A DNA stretch of 64,000 nt from Vibrio sp. 99-8-1 (lineage in GTDB: Bacteria > Pseudomonadota > Gammaproteobacteria > Enterobacterales > Vibrionaceae): positions 1 through 64,000 of the forward strand of contig NZ_VTXE01000002.1 of assembly GCF_013114595.1 (NCBI RefSeq). The letters are read 5' to 3'. Below are positions 28,207-40,110 of this stretch, piece after piece. Under the pieces are notes generated by a model. It saw only the letters and a list, made by a program, of their open reading frames with translations, did not search any database and was not told the origin of the DNA. The position numbers and the translations under genes are program-made. How positions within the stretch are numbered: position 1 is the stretch's first letter; the number at the start of each line of letters is the position of its first letter.

Positions 28207-29142
28207 ATGGAATTGATTAGAGGCATTCACAACATTAAAGCGCAACATAAAGGTTGTGTTTTAACAATAGGTAACTTTGATGGCGTTCATTTAGGACATC
28301 TAAAAGTGTTGTCTCAGCTATCGCAAAAAGCAGAGTCATTAGCATTGCCATCAGTGGTCATGACATTTGAGCCTCAACCAATGGAACTCTTTTCCACCGG
28401 TCAAGCTCCTGCTCGATTGACACGGCTTAGAGATAAGTTTGTACAACTGAGCAAACTCAATATTGATAGGTTGCTCTGTGTTAATTTTAATAAGCGTTTT
28501 GCACAGTGGCCTGCGGAGTCCTTTATTAGCGACTTGTTGGTTAATCGACTGGGTGTTAAATTCTTGGTTGTCGGTGATGATTTTTGTTTTGGACAAAACA
28601 GAGCCGGTAACTTTGATATGCTGAAGAAAGCGGGTGAAAAGTATGGCTTTGAAGTGGTGAACACTCAAAGTTTTTGCGTTCAAGAGCATCGTGTAAGCAG
28701 CACATCAATTAGAAAAGCGTTAGCGGAAAATAAATTGGTTCAAGCAGAAGCCTATTTAGGCAGAGCTTATAGTATAAATGGTCGTGTTTCACATGGACAA
28801 AAGCTAGGTAGAACCATTGGGTTTCCTACCGCCAATATACCGCTAAAGCGATGTGTCTCTCCTGTCTCTGGTGTTTATGCTGTACAGGTTCATGGTCTTG
28901 GCGAACATTGCTACGGTGGTGTTGCGAATATAGGGCAGAGACCAACAGTAAACGGTACTCGCCAACAACTGGAAGTTCACCTGTTTGATTTTAATGAAAA
29001 TCTATATGGGAAACAGCTTGAAGTTTCTTTAGTAAAGAAACTACGAGATGAACAACGTTTTGAGTCGTTCGAAGCGTTGAAAGCACAAATTAAATTGGAT
29101 GCTGAGGCAGCGAGGGTGTGGCTGCGTCAGCTAAAGAATTAG
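28207..29142 (+). CDS. ribF: Bifunctional riboflavin kinase / FAD synthetase
   Basis: RibF phosphorylates riboflavin to FMN and adenylylates FMN to FAD. The 311 residues match the family. The N-terminal nucleotidyltransferase domain has GNFDGVHLGHLKVL (about 23-36) and VSSTSIRKAL (about 163-172). The C-terminal kinase domain has GRTIGFPTANI (about 200-210). It lies directly upstream of ileS and lspA in the conserved order. ATG is used. Confidence 0.97.
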   Translation: MELIRGIHNIKAQHKGCVLTIGNFDGVHLGHLKVLSQLSQKAESLALPSVVMTFEPQPMELFSTGQAPARLTRLRDKFVQLSKLNIDRLLCVNFNKRFAQWPAESFISDLLVNRLGVKFLVVGDDFCFGQNRAGNFDMLKKAGEKYGFEVVNTQSFCVQEHRVSSTSIRKALAENKLVQAEAYLGRAYSINGRVSHGQKLGRTIGFPTANIPLKRCVSPVSGVYAVQVHGLGEHCYGGVANIGQRPTVNGTRQQLEVHLFDFNENLYGKQLEVSLVKKLRDEQRFESFEALKAQIKLDAEAARVWLRQLKN

Positions 29143-29204
29143 TCGACAATCAATTGCGACTAAATAATGTCTAACGTCGCCCAACACAACGGAATCAGAA
29201 ATCA

Positions 29205-32036
29205 ATGACTGACTATAAAGATACCCTGAACTTACCTGAAACAGGGTTTCCAATGCGTGGTAACTTGGCCAATCGTGAGCCAGAAATGCTTAAGCGTTGG
29301 TATAAAGAAGATCTTTACGGTGAAATCCGTAAAGCAAAAAAAGGCAAAAAATCCTTTGTATTACATGATGGCCCTCCATATGCCAACGGTGATATTCATA
29401 TTGGTCACGCGCTGAATAAGATTCTAAAAGACATTATTATCAAATCAAAAACGTTATCGGACTTTGATGCGCCATATGTACCTGGTTGGGACTGTCACGG
29501 CTTACCGATTGAGTTAATGGTTGAGAAGAAAGTAGGTAAACCGGGTCAAAAGGTTACCGCTGCTGAGTTCCGTGAAAAGTGTCGTAACTACGCTGCTGGT
29601 CAAGTGGAAGGACAGAAAGAGAGCTTTAAGCGTCTTGGCATCATGGGCGAGTGGGATAAACCTTACCGTACTATGGATTTCTCTACCGAAGCGAACATTA
29701 TTCGTGCATTGGGTAAAATTGCCGACGAAGGTCACTTGCTGAAAGGGTTTAAACCTGTTCACTGGTGTACTGACTGTGGTTCGGCATTGGCTGAAGCGGA
29801 AGTAGAATACAAAGATAAGGTTTCTCCATCCATTGATGTGATGTTTAAGGCGGCGGATGAGTCGGCTTTACTTAATAAGTTCTCTATTGCTGATGGACAT
29901 CAAGGCGAAGGTGACATCTCAATTGTTATCTGGACAACAACGCCTTGGACGCTACCTGCTAACCGAGCAGTTGCCGTTAGAGCCGATCTTGAATACGTAC
30001 TTATCCAAGTTGAAGGCGATCAGCCTCAACGACTGATTGTTGCCTCCGAACTGGCCAAAGATGTCATGGACAGAGCCGGTATAGAGCACTTCCATAATTT
30101 AGGTTTCTGTAAAGGTGATGACCTTGAGTTATCACGCTTCAATCATCCATTTTATGATTTTGATGTGCCTGCAATTCTTGGTGACCATGTTACGACTGAA
30201 GCGGGTACTGGTGTTGTTCATACTGCACCTGGTCATGGTCAAGAAGACTTTGCTGTTGGTCAACAATATGATTTAGAAGTTGCGAATCCAGTGGGTTCAA
30301 ATGGTGTATTCTTGCCTGATACAGAGCTATTTGCTGGTCAACATGTCTTCAAAGCCAATGATGCCGTGCTGGATGTGTTAAAAGAGCGTGGTGCTTTATT
30401 ACATCATCACGCTTATGAGCATAGCTATCCTCACTGCTGGCGCCATAAAACACCAATCATATTCCGTGCAACGCCGCAGTGGTTTGTGTCAATGGATCAA
30501 GCCGGGCTTCGTAGCAAAGCGTTGGAAGCGATCAACGGTGTTCAATGGATCCCTGATTGGGGCCAAAGCCGTATCGAAGGTATGATCGAAGGTCGTCCAG
30601 AGTGGTGTATCTCTCGTCAACGTACTTGGGGTGTTCCTATTGCACTATTCGTGCATAAAGAAACATCTGATTTGCACCCGAACACGCCAGAGCTGATTGA
30701 AAAAGTCGCTAAGTTGGTGGAAGAGAAGGGTATTCAAGCATGGTGGGATGTTGATCCTAGCGAGCTAATGAGTGCAGAAGATGCGGATAAGTATGAGAAA
30801 GTGCTAGATACTTTAGATGTTTGGTTTGACTCTGGTGTGACTCACTATGCGGTTGTAGATAATCGTGACGAGTTTAACGGCCAAAGTGCGGACATGTACT
30901 TAGAAGGTTCGGATCAACACCGTGGTTGGTTCCAATCGTCGTTAATCTCTTCAATTGCAATGAAAGGCGTAGCGCCATATAAGCAAGTGCTTACGCATGG
31001 TTTTGTGGTTGATGGGCATGGACGTAAGATGTCTAAGTCTATTGGTAATGTTGTTGCACCAAAAGATGTCACAAACAAACTGGGTGCCGATATCCTTCGT
31101 CTATGGGTTGCGTCAACCGACTATACGGGTGAAGTTGCGGTATCAGATGAGATATTGAAACGCAGTGCGGATGCTTATCGTCGAATTCGTAACACCGCTC
31201 GCTTCTTCTTAGCGAACTTAAATGGCTTTAATCCTGAAACCGATATGGTTGCAGTTGAAGATATGATCGCATTAGATCGTTGGGCTGTAGGTAGAGCCAA
31301 AGCAGCACAAGATGAAATCATCAAAGCCTATGAGGAGTATAATACCCACGGTGTTATGCAACGTTTAATGCAGTTCTGTTCTATTGAAATGGGCTCCTTC
31401 TATCTTGATATCATTAAAGATAGACAGTACACGGCGAAAAATGGCGGCTTGGCTCAGCGTAGCTGTCAATCTGCGCTTTACCATATTGTAGAAGCCTTAG
31501 TTCGTTGGATGGCTCCAATCATGTCGTTCACTGCGGATGAAATCTGGAACCAGATGCCGGGTGACAGAAATAAGTTTGTCTTTACCGAAACTTGGTATGA
31601 AGGGCTATTTGCTTTAGATGCAGGTGATGAGCTAAACGATGAGTTTTGGAACAGTATTCAAGATGTTCGTGGTGCAGTGAACAAATTGCTTGAGTCGGCG
31701 CGAAGTGAAAAAGTAATTGGTGGTTCTTTACAAGCTGAAGTCACACTATTTGCAGATGATGCTTTAGCAGAGAAACTCAATAAACTGAGTGATGAACTTC
31801 GATTTGTATTGTTGACATCAAAAGCGCAAGTGAAAGGGATCAGTGAACAGTCTGATTCTGCTCAGGCGACTGAAATTGACGGTTTGTTTGTTGAAGTGAT
31901 CGCCGCGGAAACAGAGAAATGTGATCGTTGCTGGCACCATGTTGCAGATGTGGGCACCATTGCAGGTCATGACAATATTTGTGGTCGTTGTGTTTCTAAC
32001 GTTGAAGGTGACGGTGAAGCTCGTCAGTTTGCTTAA
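29205..32036 (+). CDS. ileS: Isoleucyl-tRNA synthetase
   Basis: This class I synthetase charges tRNA-Ile and edits valine. The 943 residues match the bacterial form (938 in E. coli). HIGH is in [10 protein letters not shown] (about 62-71), the editing domain is inserted mid-protein, and KMSKS is in [10 protein letters not shown] (about 606-613). A C-terminal zinc site is visible as CDRCWHH and CGRC. It is the bacterial-type enzyme usually sensitive to mupirocin; resistance cannot be judged by eye. It is followed by lspA 12 bases later. Confidence 0.98.
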   Translation: MTDYKDTLNLPETGFPMRGNLANREPEMLKRWYKEDLYGEIRKAKKGKKSFVLHDGPPYANGDIHIGHALNKILKDIIIKSKTLSDFDAPYVPGWDCHGLPIELMVEKKVGKPGQKVTAAEFREKCRNYAAGQVEGQKESFKRLGIMGEWDKPYRTMDFSTEANIIRALGKIADEGHLLKGFKPVHWCTDCGSALAEAEVEYKDKVSPSIDVMFKAADESALLNKFSIADGHQGEGDISIVIWTTTPWTLPANRAVAVRADLEYVLIQVEGDQPQRLIVASELAKDVMDRAGIEHFHNLGFCKGDDLELSRFNHPFYDFDVPAILGDHVTTEAGTGVVHTAPGHGQEDFAVGQQYDLEVANPVGSNGVFLPDTELFAGQHVFKANDAVLDVLKERGALLHHHAYEHSYPHCWRHKTPIIFRATPQWFVSMDQAGLRSKALEAINGVQWIPDWGQSRIEGMIEGRPEWCISRQRTWGVPIALFVHKETSDLHPNTPELIEKVAKLVEEKGIQAWWDVDPSELMSAEDADKYEKVLDTLDVWFDSGVTHYAVVDNRDEFNGQSADMYLEGSDQHRGWFQSSLISSIAMKGVAPYKQVLTHGFVVDGHGRKMSKSIGNVVAPKDVTNKLGADILRLWVASTDYTGEVAVSDEILKRSADAYRRIRNTARFFLANLNGFNPETDMVAVEDMIALDRWAVGRAKAAQDEIIKAYEEYNTHGVMQRLMQFCSIEMGSFYLDIIKDRQYTAKNGGLAQRSCQSALYHIVEALVRWMAPIMSFTADEIWNQMPGDRNKFVFTETWYEGLFALDAGDELNDEFWNSIQDVRGAVNKLLESARSEKVIGGSLQAEVTLFADDALAEKLNKLSDELRFVLLTSKAQVKGISEQSDSAQATEIDGLFVEVIAAETEKCDRCWHHVADVGTIAGHDNICGRCVSNVEGDGEARQFA

Positions 32037-32048
32037 TTTAGGATCGCT

Positions 32049-32567
32049 ATGAATAAAGAACCAACGTCATTAGAATCAATGTCGTTACAGCAATCGGGAG
32101 TACGCTGGCTTTGGCTGGCGACTCTAGTGTTTATTGCTGATATCGGTATTAAATACCTTGTTATGAACCGTATGGGGTTTGGTTGGGATAATCGTATAGA
32201 GATCTTGCCATTCTTCAATTTTCTTTACGTGCATAACTATGGAGCAGCGTTTAGCTTCCTTAGTGAACAAGGTGGTTGGCAGCGTTGGTTCTTTAGCGCT
32301 ATCGCATTTATTGTTTGTGGCATGCTTGTTTATTGGATGTCAAAACTGCCGGCAAAGGAAAAGTGGAACAATATTGCTTACGCTTTGATAATTGGTGGTG
32401 CAATAGGCAATGTGTATGATCGATTAGTGCACGGTTTTGTGGTGGATTATCTTGATTTCTTCTGGGGTAACTATCATTGGCCAGCATTCAATTTAGCGGA
32501 CAGTGCGATATGTATTGGCGCTGCGATGATCATCCTTGATGGCTTTCGTAAAAAGCCAACAGAGTAA
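32049..32567 (+). CDS. lspA: Lipoprotein signal peptidase LspA
   Basis: This aspartyl peptidase of the inner membrane cleaves the signal peptide of diacylated prolipoproteins. The 172 residues include four membrane segments. The two catalytic Asp residues lie in [11 protein letters not shown] (about 117-127) and [11 protein letters not shown] (about 148-158). The conserved NYGAAFSFL is present. It follows ileS closely and ends at an intrinsic terminator, so fkpB-ispH may have an additional promoter. Confidence 0.97.
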   Translation: MNKEPTSLESMSLQQSGVRWLWLATLVFIADIGIKYLVMNRMGFGWDNRIEILPFFNFLYVHNYGAAFSFLSEQGGWQRWFFSAIAFIVCGMLVYWMSKLPAKEKWNNIAYALIIGGAIGNVYDRLVHGFVVDYLDFFWGNYHWPAFNLADSAICIGAAMIILDGFRKKPTE

Positions 32568-32653
32568 AAGCATCGCGAATGAACTCATGACGACAAATAG
32601 TTGCAGTTACTTGAGTTCAAAGTAATGTTCATTACATCAACAAGATAACTTAA

Positions 32654-32682
32654 AACACCAGAGCCTTGCTCTGGTGTTTTTT
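32654..32682 (+). terminator. Intrinsic terminator after lspA
   Basis: AACACCAGAG and CTCTGGTGTT form a perfect ten-base stem followed by TTTT, 87 bases past the lspA stop. Confidence 0.9.
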
Positions 32683-32784
32683 ATTGTCACAGTTTATACA
32701 TCCATAGAAAACTAAAGGTTTTTTCTAAACAAGCTTGATGGTTAAATAGAGAAAAATTTTAATTGTCTATTAAAGGATACCGCT

Positions 32785-33216
32785 GTGAACGCAATTCAGT
32801 CAGATAGTGTTGTTACGCTCCACTTCACCATTAAACTAAGTGACAACTCAGTAGCAGATAGTACCCATATGTCGGGTAAACCTGCTAAATTTGTTATGGG
32901 TGATGGAAGTTTAAGCCCCAACTTTGAGAAGCATTTACTTGGTCTAAAACAAGATGATAGCCGATCTATTGCGTTAAAAGCTGCCGATGCGTTTGGTATG
33001 CCAAATCCAGACAATATTCATCATATGGATAGAGCCAAATTTGTAGGCGATGCGAATGCTGAAGTAGGCGCAATCATGGCTTTTTCTGGTGCTGATGGTA
33101 ATGAAATTCCCGGAATTATTACTAATATTGCTGGTGACTCAGTCACGGTAGACTTTAATCATCCGCTAGCAGGACAAGATGTCACCTTTGAAGTTGAAAT
33201 TAAATCTGTAGAATAG
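32785..33216 (+). CDS. fkpB: FKBP-type peptidyl-prolyl isomerase FkpB (SlpA)
   Basis: This 143-residue SlyD/SlpA-type FKBP has an FKBP core interrupted by an insert-in-flap domain (about 65-125), which has chaperone activity in the family. Visible features are [18 protein letters not shown] and [14 protein letters not shown]. It lacks the His-rich metal tail of SlyD. It starts at GTG behind AAGGA. It lies 20 bases upstream of ispH, an arrangement conserved with enterics. Confidence 0.93.
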   Translation: MNAIQSDSVVTLHFTIKLSDNSVADSTHMSGKPAKFVMGDGSLSPNFEKHLLGLKQDDSRSIALKAADAFGMPNPDNIHHMDRAKFVGDANAEVGAIMAFSGADGNEIPGIITNIAGDSVTVDFNHPLAGQDVTFEVEIKSVE

Positions 33217-33235
33217 CGGCGTTAAAGAGATAGCA

Positions 33236-34192
33236 ATGAGCAATGACATGAAAATATTATTAGCAAACCCAAGAGGGTTTTGCGCGGGAGTGGATCGCGC
33301 AATCAGTATCGTTGAGCGTGCATTAGACATGTATCAAGCTCCTATCTATGTTCGGCATGAAGTGGTTCATAACCGTTTTGTGGTAGAGGGATTAAAGCAA
33401 CGAGGTGCTGTATTTGTTGAAGAGCTCAATGAAGTTCCTGACAACAGCATTGTGATTTTCTCCGCTCATGGTGTCTCGCAGGCCGTACGTGAAGAAGCAA
33501 AAGCTCGAACTTTGACAGTATTCGATGCGACGTGTCCACTGGTGACAAAGGTCCATATGGAAGTAGCCCGTGCGAGCAAAAAGAATATGGAAGTCGTATT
33601 GATAGGGCATGCAGGCCATCCAGAAGTAGAAGGGACCATGGGGCAGTACTCAAGCGAAACTGGTGGTATGTACCTGGTTGAGAGACCTGAAGATGTTGAC
33701 TCTCTCTCGGTGAATGATCCGTCTCATCTTCACTATGTCAGCCAAACGACTTTGTCTGTAGATGAAACTTCCGAGGTTATAGAAAAACTTCGTCAGGTCT
33801 ATCCAAACATTCAAGGACCACGTAAAGATGATATCTGCTATGCCACTCAAAACCGCCAAGATGCCGTGCGAGAACTGGCAGAAAAAGTGGATGTGATGGT
33901 TGTCGTTGGTTCAAAAAACTCGTCTAATTCAACCAGACTGAAAGAGCTGGCTGAGAAGCTAGGAACGACCAGTTATTTAACAGATTGCCCAGAAGATATT
34001 CTTCCTGAGTGGTTAGATGGGTCAATAAAAGTGGGTGTTACGGCTGGGGCATCTGCACCAGAAGAGCTAGTGGATAACATTCTGGCTCGTATTCAAGCCT
34101 TGGGTGCAGAAACCATCGAAGAGATAGATGGACGTGAAGAAAACATGTTTTTTGAAGTACCGAAAGAGCTGCAAATAAAAAATATTAGTTAA
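33236..34192 (+). CDS. ispH: 4-hydroxy-3-methylbut-2-enyl diphosphate reductase IspH
   Basis: IspH makes IPP and DMAPP in the last step of the MEP isoprenoid pathway. The 318 residues have the three iron-sulphur Cys ligands, in [13 protein letters not shown] (about 15), FDATCPLV (about 99) and DDICYAT (about 200). The catalytic Glu is in [14 protein letters not shown] 33236 is used; an in-frame ATG four codons later is also possible. A strong terminator follows. Confidence 0.97.
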   Translation: MSNDMKILLANPRGFCAGVDRAISIVERALDMYQAPIYVRHEVVHNRFVVEGLKQRGAVFVEELNEVPDNSIVIFSAHGVSQAVREEAKARTLTVFDATCPLVTKVHMEVARASKKNMEVVLIGHAGHPEVEGTMGQYSSETGGMYLVERPEDVDSLSVNDPSHLHYVSQTTLSVDETSEVIEKLRQVYPNIQGPRKDDICYATQNRQDAVRELAEKVDVMVVVGSKNSSNSTRLKELAEKLGTTSYLTDCPEDILPEWLDGSIKVGVTAGASAPEELVDNILARIQALGAETIEEIDGREENMFFEVPKELQIKNIS

Positions 34193-34234
34193 TATTTAGC
34201 CTCGCTTTATAGCCGTGTCATCCTAGCACAACAA

Positions 34235-34262
34235 AAAAGGGTTCCTATTAGGAACCCTTTTG
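34235..34262 (+). terminator. Terminator between convergent ispH and cstA-like gene
   Basis: AAAAGGGTTCC-TATTA-GGAACCCTTTT has T-runs on both strands and can serve both genes. Confidence 0.93.
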
Positions 34263-34295
34263 TATAGTCAGTCGTTTATATGAAGTATTAAACTA

Positions 34296-35780
34296 TTATG
34301 CTGTTTTGGTCACACCATCTGGCTTTTCTTCATCTGCCAACTCAGAATCACCCTTGCCTTTAGATGTCTTAATTACATAGGCCGTGATAGCCAGTGCAGA
34401 TGCAACACCAATAACGGTTGAGATGTTGATTGGTAAACCAAAGCCTAGTTTAGCGCTGCTCATGATGAACGAGACACAAACCGTTGTCATGAACATGGCT
34501 GGTACAGTAGCAATCCAGTGAAGTTTATTGTGACGCAATAGGTAAGCGGCTGCTGTCCAAAGCATCATGGTCGCGGTTGACTGGTTTGCAAAACCGAAGT
34601 AACGCCAGATAATGCCAAAGTCTACTTGAGTTAGGATGCCGCCAATAATAAATAGAGGTACCGCCATCAGTAAACGTTTTGGAAGTGATCTCTGCTCAAC
34701 ATTAAAGTACTCGGCCAGAATCAAACGGCTTGAACGGAATGCTGTATCACCAGAAGTAATTGGTAGAATAACAACCCCTAGGAAAGCCAAAATACCACCA
34801 AATACACCAAGTAATCCAAACGATGCAGAGTAAACAACATTACCAGGGCCACCAGCTTTAACCGCTTCTTGAAGTCCGTCAATGGTGCCAAAGAATGTTA
34901 GTGCAAGAGTACACCAGATAATAGCGATAATACCTTCACCAATCATTGCACCGTAGAAGACGAAACGACCGTTTTTCTCATTTTCCATACAGCGAGCCAT
35001 CAAAGGAGATTGCGTTGCGTGGAAACCAGAAATAGCACCACAGGCGATAGTAATAAATAACGCAGGCCATAGTGGAAGATTGTTAGGGTTCATATTAGTA
35101 AACATGTCACTCAGCGCGTATCCACCTAAAATGGTGTGTTCGCTAGAGAAGCCTACCGCAGCGATCAAGCCAACAGACATGAAGACTAACAGCGCACCAA
35201 AGAATGGGTAGAAGCGACCAATGATTTTATCGACTGGTACAATCGTTGCGATAATGTAGTATGCGAAAATCATGATCACCATGGTGATTTTTGATACTTC
35301 CATACTTGATTGCTCGTTCACTAAGTTGGTCAGCATTCCTGCTGGCGCAGAAACAAATACCACGCCCACAAGCAGAAGTAACACAATGGCGAATACGTTC
35401 ATAAAGTGACGAGCACCATTACCTAAGTAGCGACCTGATAATGTTGGAATTGACGCGCCATTATTGCGCACCGATAACATGCCTGAAAAGTAGTCGTGTA
35501 CCGCGCCTGCAAAAATACAACCCAGTACAATCCATAGTAATGCCGCTGGGCCGTAAAGGGCACCCATAATTGGGCCGAAAATTGGGCCAACACCAGCGAT
35601 ATTAAGTAATTGAACGAGATACACCTTTTTAGTCGACATTGGTACATAGTCAACGCCGTCATTTAGCGCATGCGCTGGTGTTTGACGTTTTTCATTGATA
35701 CCGAATACTTTCTCAACGAACGCGCCGTAGATAAAGTACCCACCGATTAAAGCAGCGATACAGAATAGAAACCACATCAT
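34296..35780 (-). CDS. cstA: CstA-family permease (pyruvate/peptide type)
   Basis: This 494-residue inner-membrane protein of the CstA/BtsT family has about 14 hydrophobic segments. It shows LNIAGVGPIFGPIMGALYG near the N-terminus and GCIFAGAVHDYFSGMLS. It is the short form, not the roughly 700-residue E. coli CstA and BtsT. Family members import pyruvate (BtsT) or are linked to peptide use under carbon starvation (CstA). A BtsS/BtsR-type pyruvate-sensing pair lies 5-7 kb away in the same window, which supports a pyruvate role by inference. It is alone on its strand, with a 434-base upstream region. Confidence 0.85.
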   Translation of the reverse strand: MMWFLFCIAALIGGYFIYGAFVEKVFGINEKRQTPAHALNDGVDYVPMSTKKVYLVQLLNIAGVGPIFGPIMGALYGPAALLWIVLGCIFAGAVHDYFSGMLSVRNNGASIPTLSGRYLGNGARHFMNVFAIVLLLLVGVVFVSAPAGMLTNLVNEQSSMEVSKITMVIMIFAYYIIATIVPVDKIIGRFYPFFGALLVFMSVGLIAAVGFSSEHTILGGYALSDMFTNMNPNNLPLWPALFITIACGAISGFHATQSPLMARCMENEKNGRFVFYGAMIGEGIIAIIWCTLALTFFGTIDGLQEAVKAGGPGNVVYSASFGLLGVFGGILAFLGVVILPITSGDTAFRSSRLILAEYFNVEQRSLPKRLLMAVPLFIIGGILTQVDFGIIWRYFGFANQSTATMMLWTAAAYLLRHNKLHWIATVPAMFMTTVCVSFIMSSAKLGFGLPINISTVIGVASALAITAYVIKTSKGKGDSELADEEKPDGVTKTA

Positions 35781-36214
35781 AATTATTGTCCCACATATTG
35801 ATTATTTATATATTTCAGCGTTGATACTAAAAGGAGAGATGGTCAAATGCATCCAGAGACAAGGTAAGCGGTTAAATATTGAATTAACTGGTCGATATAG
35901 TAATTGAGTGGTTTGTTAATTGTATTCGATAACTCTGTGTCGACGTTGGGAGCCACTCGTTATGCTGTGTGAGAGTATTTTTCTGTCTAGCTGAGGCGGC
36001 ATGGTCCTGAACGACTGCGGAGTCGCGATGTGTTCAAACTGGTGGTTTGAAAATATATTATTGTTAAATAAGCCCCTTTAAGTTATTTCGCTATATAGAA
36101 AAACAGAATGATTGAGTGACATTATAAAACAATGTTGTCTGTTTTAAGGTACTATTTATTGATAGACATCACTTTGCAGTTAGTCGATGGAGTGAGCAAT
36201 TTAAGGGCAATAAC
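35781..36214. other. Long divergent gap upstream of cstA-like gene and lipoprotein gene
   Basis: The 434-base AT-rich gap has no convincing ORF. Two short perfect hairpins lie close together: CGACT-GCGG-AGTCG at 36012-36025 and TTCAAAC-TGGTG-GTTTGAA at 36033-36051. They could be part of a long cstA 5' leader (minus strand) or a regulatory site. I cannot assign a BtsR or CRP site with confidence. Confidence 0.35.
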
Positions 36215-36556
36215 ATGAAACTAAAAATCTATTTTTCTCTATTGGCGCTGCTATTGTCAGCGTGTTCTGCTGGTGTTGAGGATTTAGCCGCGAGCGGTAA
36301 TTGGTCTGATATTGGCTACCGTGACGGTATAAAAGGTCAGCACTCTCGTTCGTTTTCGGAGTTGCAAAAGTTAGGAGAGGCAAATCAAGCTGAGTATGAC
36401 CAAGGTTACGTAAGGGGAGTAACTGAGTATTGTAATCCTGAACATGCATATCAAATAGGTCTTTCTGGTTCGTACTACCAAGGCGTATGTGAAGGAACCG
36501 TTAGCGCACAAAAGTTCCGCATGGAATGGTTAAGAGGTTGGAACGAGGGTAAGTAA
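36215..36556 (+). CDS. Small lipoprotein, DUF2799 family
   Basis: This 113-residue predicted lipoprotein has a signal peptide whose lipobox LLSAC places the lipidated Cys at about residue 17. The mature part has DUF2799-like repeats of the form GYRDGIKGQ and YDQGYVRGV, and the related GWNEGK at the end. The residue after the Cys is Ser, so outer-membrane sorting is expected under the +2 rule. Function is unknown. It is a single gene between the cstA upstream region and the convergent murQ. Confidence 0.8.
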   Translation: MKLKIYFSLLALLLSACSAGVEDLAASGNWSDIGYRDGIKGQHSRSFSELQKLGEANQAEYDQGYVRGVTEYCNPEHAYQIGLSGSYYQGVCEGTVSAQKFRMEWLRGWNEGK

Positions 36557-36593
36557 ACCTCCCTCGTTAATTGAGTGACTAGAAAGACTTGTG

Positions 36594-37511
<918 letters not shown>

Positions 37512-38642
37512 CTATACTTCCTCTGTATCTGCTGGATAAATCACGCCGAGTGAGACAAGGCGCGTTGCACCCGTTACTTGCGGCAAGTTGCTGGGTAAAT
37601 TGTGGATTCTCTGCTTGGCTAACCAAGCAAACGCAATCGCTTCCATATAATCGCTGCTAATGCCTCGCTCATCGGTGGTTGCCACCGTCCACCCTGTTAG
37701 CAGCTGATTTAGCCTTGCCATAATTAAAGGATTATTCGCTCCCCCCCCACAAACAAGCAACTCAGGAGACGTGCCATTGCTATATTGGCGAACTTCATCG
37801 CTAATGGTGATAACGGTCAGTTCCACGAGCGTGGCTTGAACATCTTCGGCAGCGAGTTTTTGACCATATTCCGCCAATTTATTGTTGAGCCAGCTATGGT
37901 TAAATCGTTCTCTGCCAGTACTTTTGGGAGCGGGTTTTGAAAAGAAGTCATCTTGTAACAGTAGTGCCAATAAACCTTTATTTACTGTGCCAGACAAAGC
38001 AAACTCTGCATTCAAATCAAAAGGTTGAGACCGCTGTTCAGCGATCCAGCTATCAAGAAGCATATTTCCAGGTCCAGTATCATAGCCGATAGTCGCAATA
38101 TTGGGTCTCAACACTGAAATATTGGCGATACCGCCTATATTGAGCACCACGACACTAGAGTGATTGGCTTGAAAGATGGATTGATGGAAAGCAGGTACAA
38201 GTGGCGCTCCTTGCCCTCCGTAAGCCATATCTTTACGACGAAAATCGGCTACGGTAGTTATGCCTGTTTTGCTGGCGATGATATTGGCATCACCAAGCTG
38301 CATGGTAAATGGAGCCGTTCCATCGGGTTGATGAAATACAGTTTGTCCATGATTGCCTATGGCTTTAATTTGTTGGGCTTGGTAACCAGATTGATCCAGT
38401 AGTTGCTTAATGGCGTCAGCATATAGATGCCCTAAGCAATGGTCTAACTCACCGATGGTTTTCAGCGTGGTCTCTTGACCGATAACGATATCGAGTAACG
38501 CCTGTTTTAATTGTTCTGGTACAGGGTAGAAGCTTTCTGCAAGCAGTGTTAACTTGTTTTGGTCAAAGCGAACGAGCACTGTATCTACACCGTCTAAGCT
38601 AGTACCAGACATCACACCTATATAGAGTTCACCTGCTTCCAT
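37512..38642 (-). CDS. anmK: Anhydro-N-acetylmuramic acid kinase AnmK
   Basis: AnmK hydrates and phosphorylates 1,6-anhydroMurNAc to MurNAc-6-P. The 376 residues match the family (369 in E. coli). ATP and sugar motifs are GVMSGTSLDGVD (about 9-20), GNHGQTVFH (about 96), VADFRRKDMA and GYDTGPGNMLLD. The C-terminus has LLVCGGGANNP. It is immediately upstream of murQ. A repeat copy begins 44 bases from its start, in the gap toward nagZ, so its promoter may be inside the repeat. Confidence 0.97.
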   Translation of the reverse strand: MEAGELYIGVMSGTSLDGVDTVLVRFDQNKLTLLAESFYPVPEQLKQALLDIVIGQETTLKTIGELDHCLGHLYADAIKQLLDQSGYQAQQIKAIGNHGQTVFHQPDGTAPFTMQLGDANIIASKTGITTVADFRRKDMAYGGQGAPLVPAFHQSIFQANHSSVVVLNIGGIANISVLRPNIATIGYDTGPGNMLLDSWIAEQRSQPFDLNAEFALSGTVNKGLLALLLQDDFFSKPAPKSTGRERFNHSWLNNKLAEYGQKLAAEDVQATLVELTVITISDEVRQYSNGTSPELLVCGGGANNPLIMARLNQLLTGWTVATTDERGISSDYMEAIAFAWLAKQRIHNLPSNLPQVTGATRLVSLGVIYPADTEEV

Positions 38643-38685
38643 AAAAAATCCTATCTATTTTAAATTGTTAGCTCGCTCATCAGTA

Positions 38686-38950
38686 TATACTCAAGTGACC
38701 TCAAGATGCAGGATTCAGAGCAACATCAACAGGTTCAGTTCAAGAAAGATAATCGAAGGAATGGCATTCCCTTTCAAGGTTATCTGACGCAGAAATGAAC
38801 ATGTTGATGCGCTTCCAAAGGTCGAGTTTTATTGGCTGCTGCCCTGTGTTACTGATTCTTGCCGTAGAATGACTATGCCTTCAAATCAGTGCCTTGATCA
38901 GAAGCCAATAAATTCTCGCTGAACAAGCTCCTTGAGGTTACTTGAGTATA
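38686..38950 (+). repeat. MITE-like repeat, copy E (full length, forward)
   Basis: The 265-bp element has the same ends and interior as copy C, with only scattered differences. The right terminal repeat has one mismatch (GGTTACTTGAG). It lies in the divergent gap between anmK and nagZ. No coding capacity is seen. Confidence 0.92.
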
Positions 38951-39126
38951 TCATCTGCATAAGACGTTTTCTTTACTGGGCTTTATTTAAGCTGAACTGC
39001 TCGAGAGAAAAATGCGGTTACTTGATGATAGGCTTTGCTGCTATTATTCAGCTTCTGGGGCATAACTTCGTTTGTTAAGCCATCAAGCAATAATTTGTAA
39101 TCATTTTCGTTATTAAAGGTGTAATT

Positions 39127-40110
39127 ATGGGACCGCTTTGGTTAGATGTCGCTGGCTATGAACTTTCACAAGAAGACAAAGAGGTATTGCAGCATCCGAC
39201 GGTTGGTGGGGTTATCTTGTTTGCTAGAAACTATTATGATAACCAACAGCTTACAGCCTTAAATACCGCTATACGGAAAGTGACCCAAGGTAAAGTTCTG
39301 ATTGGTGTTGATCAAGAAGGTGGACGAGTTCAACGCTTTCGTGAGCATTTCTCATTGATTCCCCCTGCTAGCAGCTTTGCGCTGCAGCCAAATGGTGAAG
39401 AGCTAGCTCAACAGGCTGGTTGGTTGATGGCGGCAGAGCTTATTGCTCATGATATTGATTTAAGCTTCGCTCCGGTGCTTGATGTTGGTCATCAGTGTCA
39501 GGCTATCGGCAACCGTGCCTTTTCTGATAACGCCCAATCTGTATTGCGTTTTAGTACCGCATTTATGAAAGGGATGAAAGAGGTGGGAATGGCTACGACG
39601 GGGAAACATTTTCCTGGGCATGGTGGTGTTATTGCCGATTCCCATCTGGAAACTCCTTACGATGATAGACGTACCATTTTTGAAGAAGACATGGCCATAT
39701 TTACCAAGCAAATCAATAGTGGGGTGTTAGACGCCATTATGCCAGCCCACGTAATCTATAGTCATTATGATGATCAGCCAGCCAGCGGTTCACCATATTG
39801 GTTAAAAGAGGTATTGCGGAAGCAGCTAGGTTTTAAAGGGATCGTATTTTCTGATGATCTCAATATGGATGGCGCTGGTATTATGGGAACACCTGCAGAA
39901 CGCTCACAGCAATCTCTTGATGCTGGCTGTGATATGGTGCTGATGTGCAACAACAGGCAATCTCAAATTGATGTGCTTGATAACCTAGTCGTGACAACTG
40001 AGCCACAAGTAAGGCATCTGTTCAAGAAACACGCTTTTACTTTATCAGACTTACAATCGTCATCTCAGTGGAAAGAGGCGTCTATTGCAATGAAGCGATT
40101 GTTGGACTAA
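39127..40110 (+). CDS. nagZ: Beta-N-acetylhexosaminidase NagZ
   Basis: This cytosolic glycoside hydrolase family 3 enzyme removes GlcNAc from anhydro-muropeptides in cell-wall recycling. In some bacteria its products induce beta-lactamase. The 327 residues have [11 protein letters not shown] (about 60-70), KHFPGHGG with the family's His loop (about 161-168) and the nucleophile Asp in FSDDLNMDG (about 242). It lacks a signal peptide, as expected. Its last four bases overlap the convergent btsR-like gene. Confidence 0.96.
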   Translation: MGPLWLDVAGYELSQEDKEVLQHPTVGGVILFARNYYDNQQLTALNTAIRKVTQGKVLIGVDQEGGRVQRFREHFSLIPPASSFALQPNGEELAQQAGWLMAAELIAHDIDLSFAPVLDVGHQCQAIGNRAFSDNAQSVLRFSTAFMKGMKEVGMATTGKHFPGHGGVIADSHLETPYDDRRTIFEEDMAIFTKQINSGVLDAIMPAHVIYSHYDDQPASGSPYWLKEVLRKQLGFKGIVFSDDLNMDGAGIMGTPAERSQQSLDAGCDMVLMCNNRQSQIDVLDNLVVTTEPQVRHLFKKHAFTLSDLQSSSQWKEASIAMKRLLD

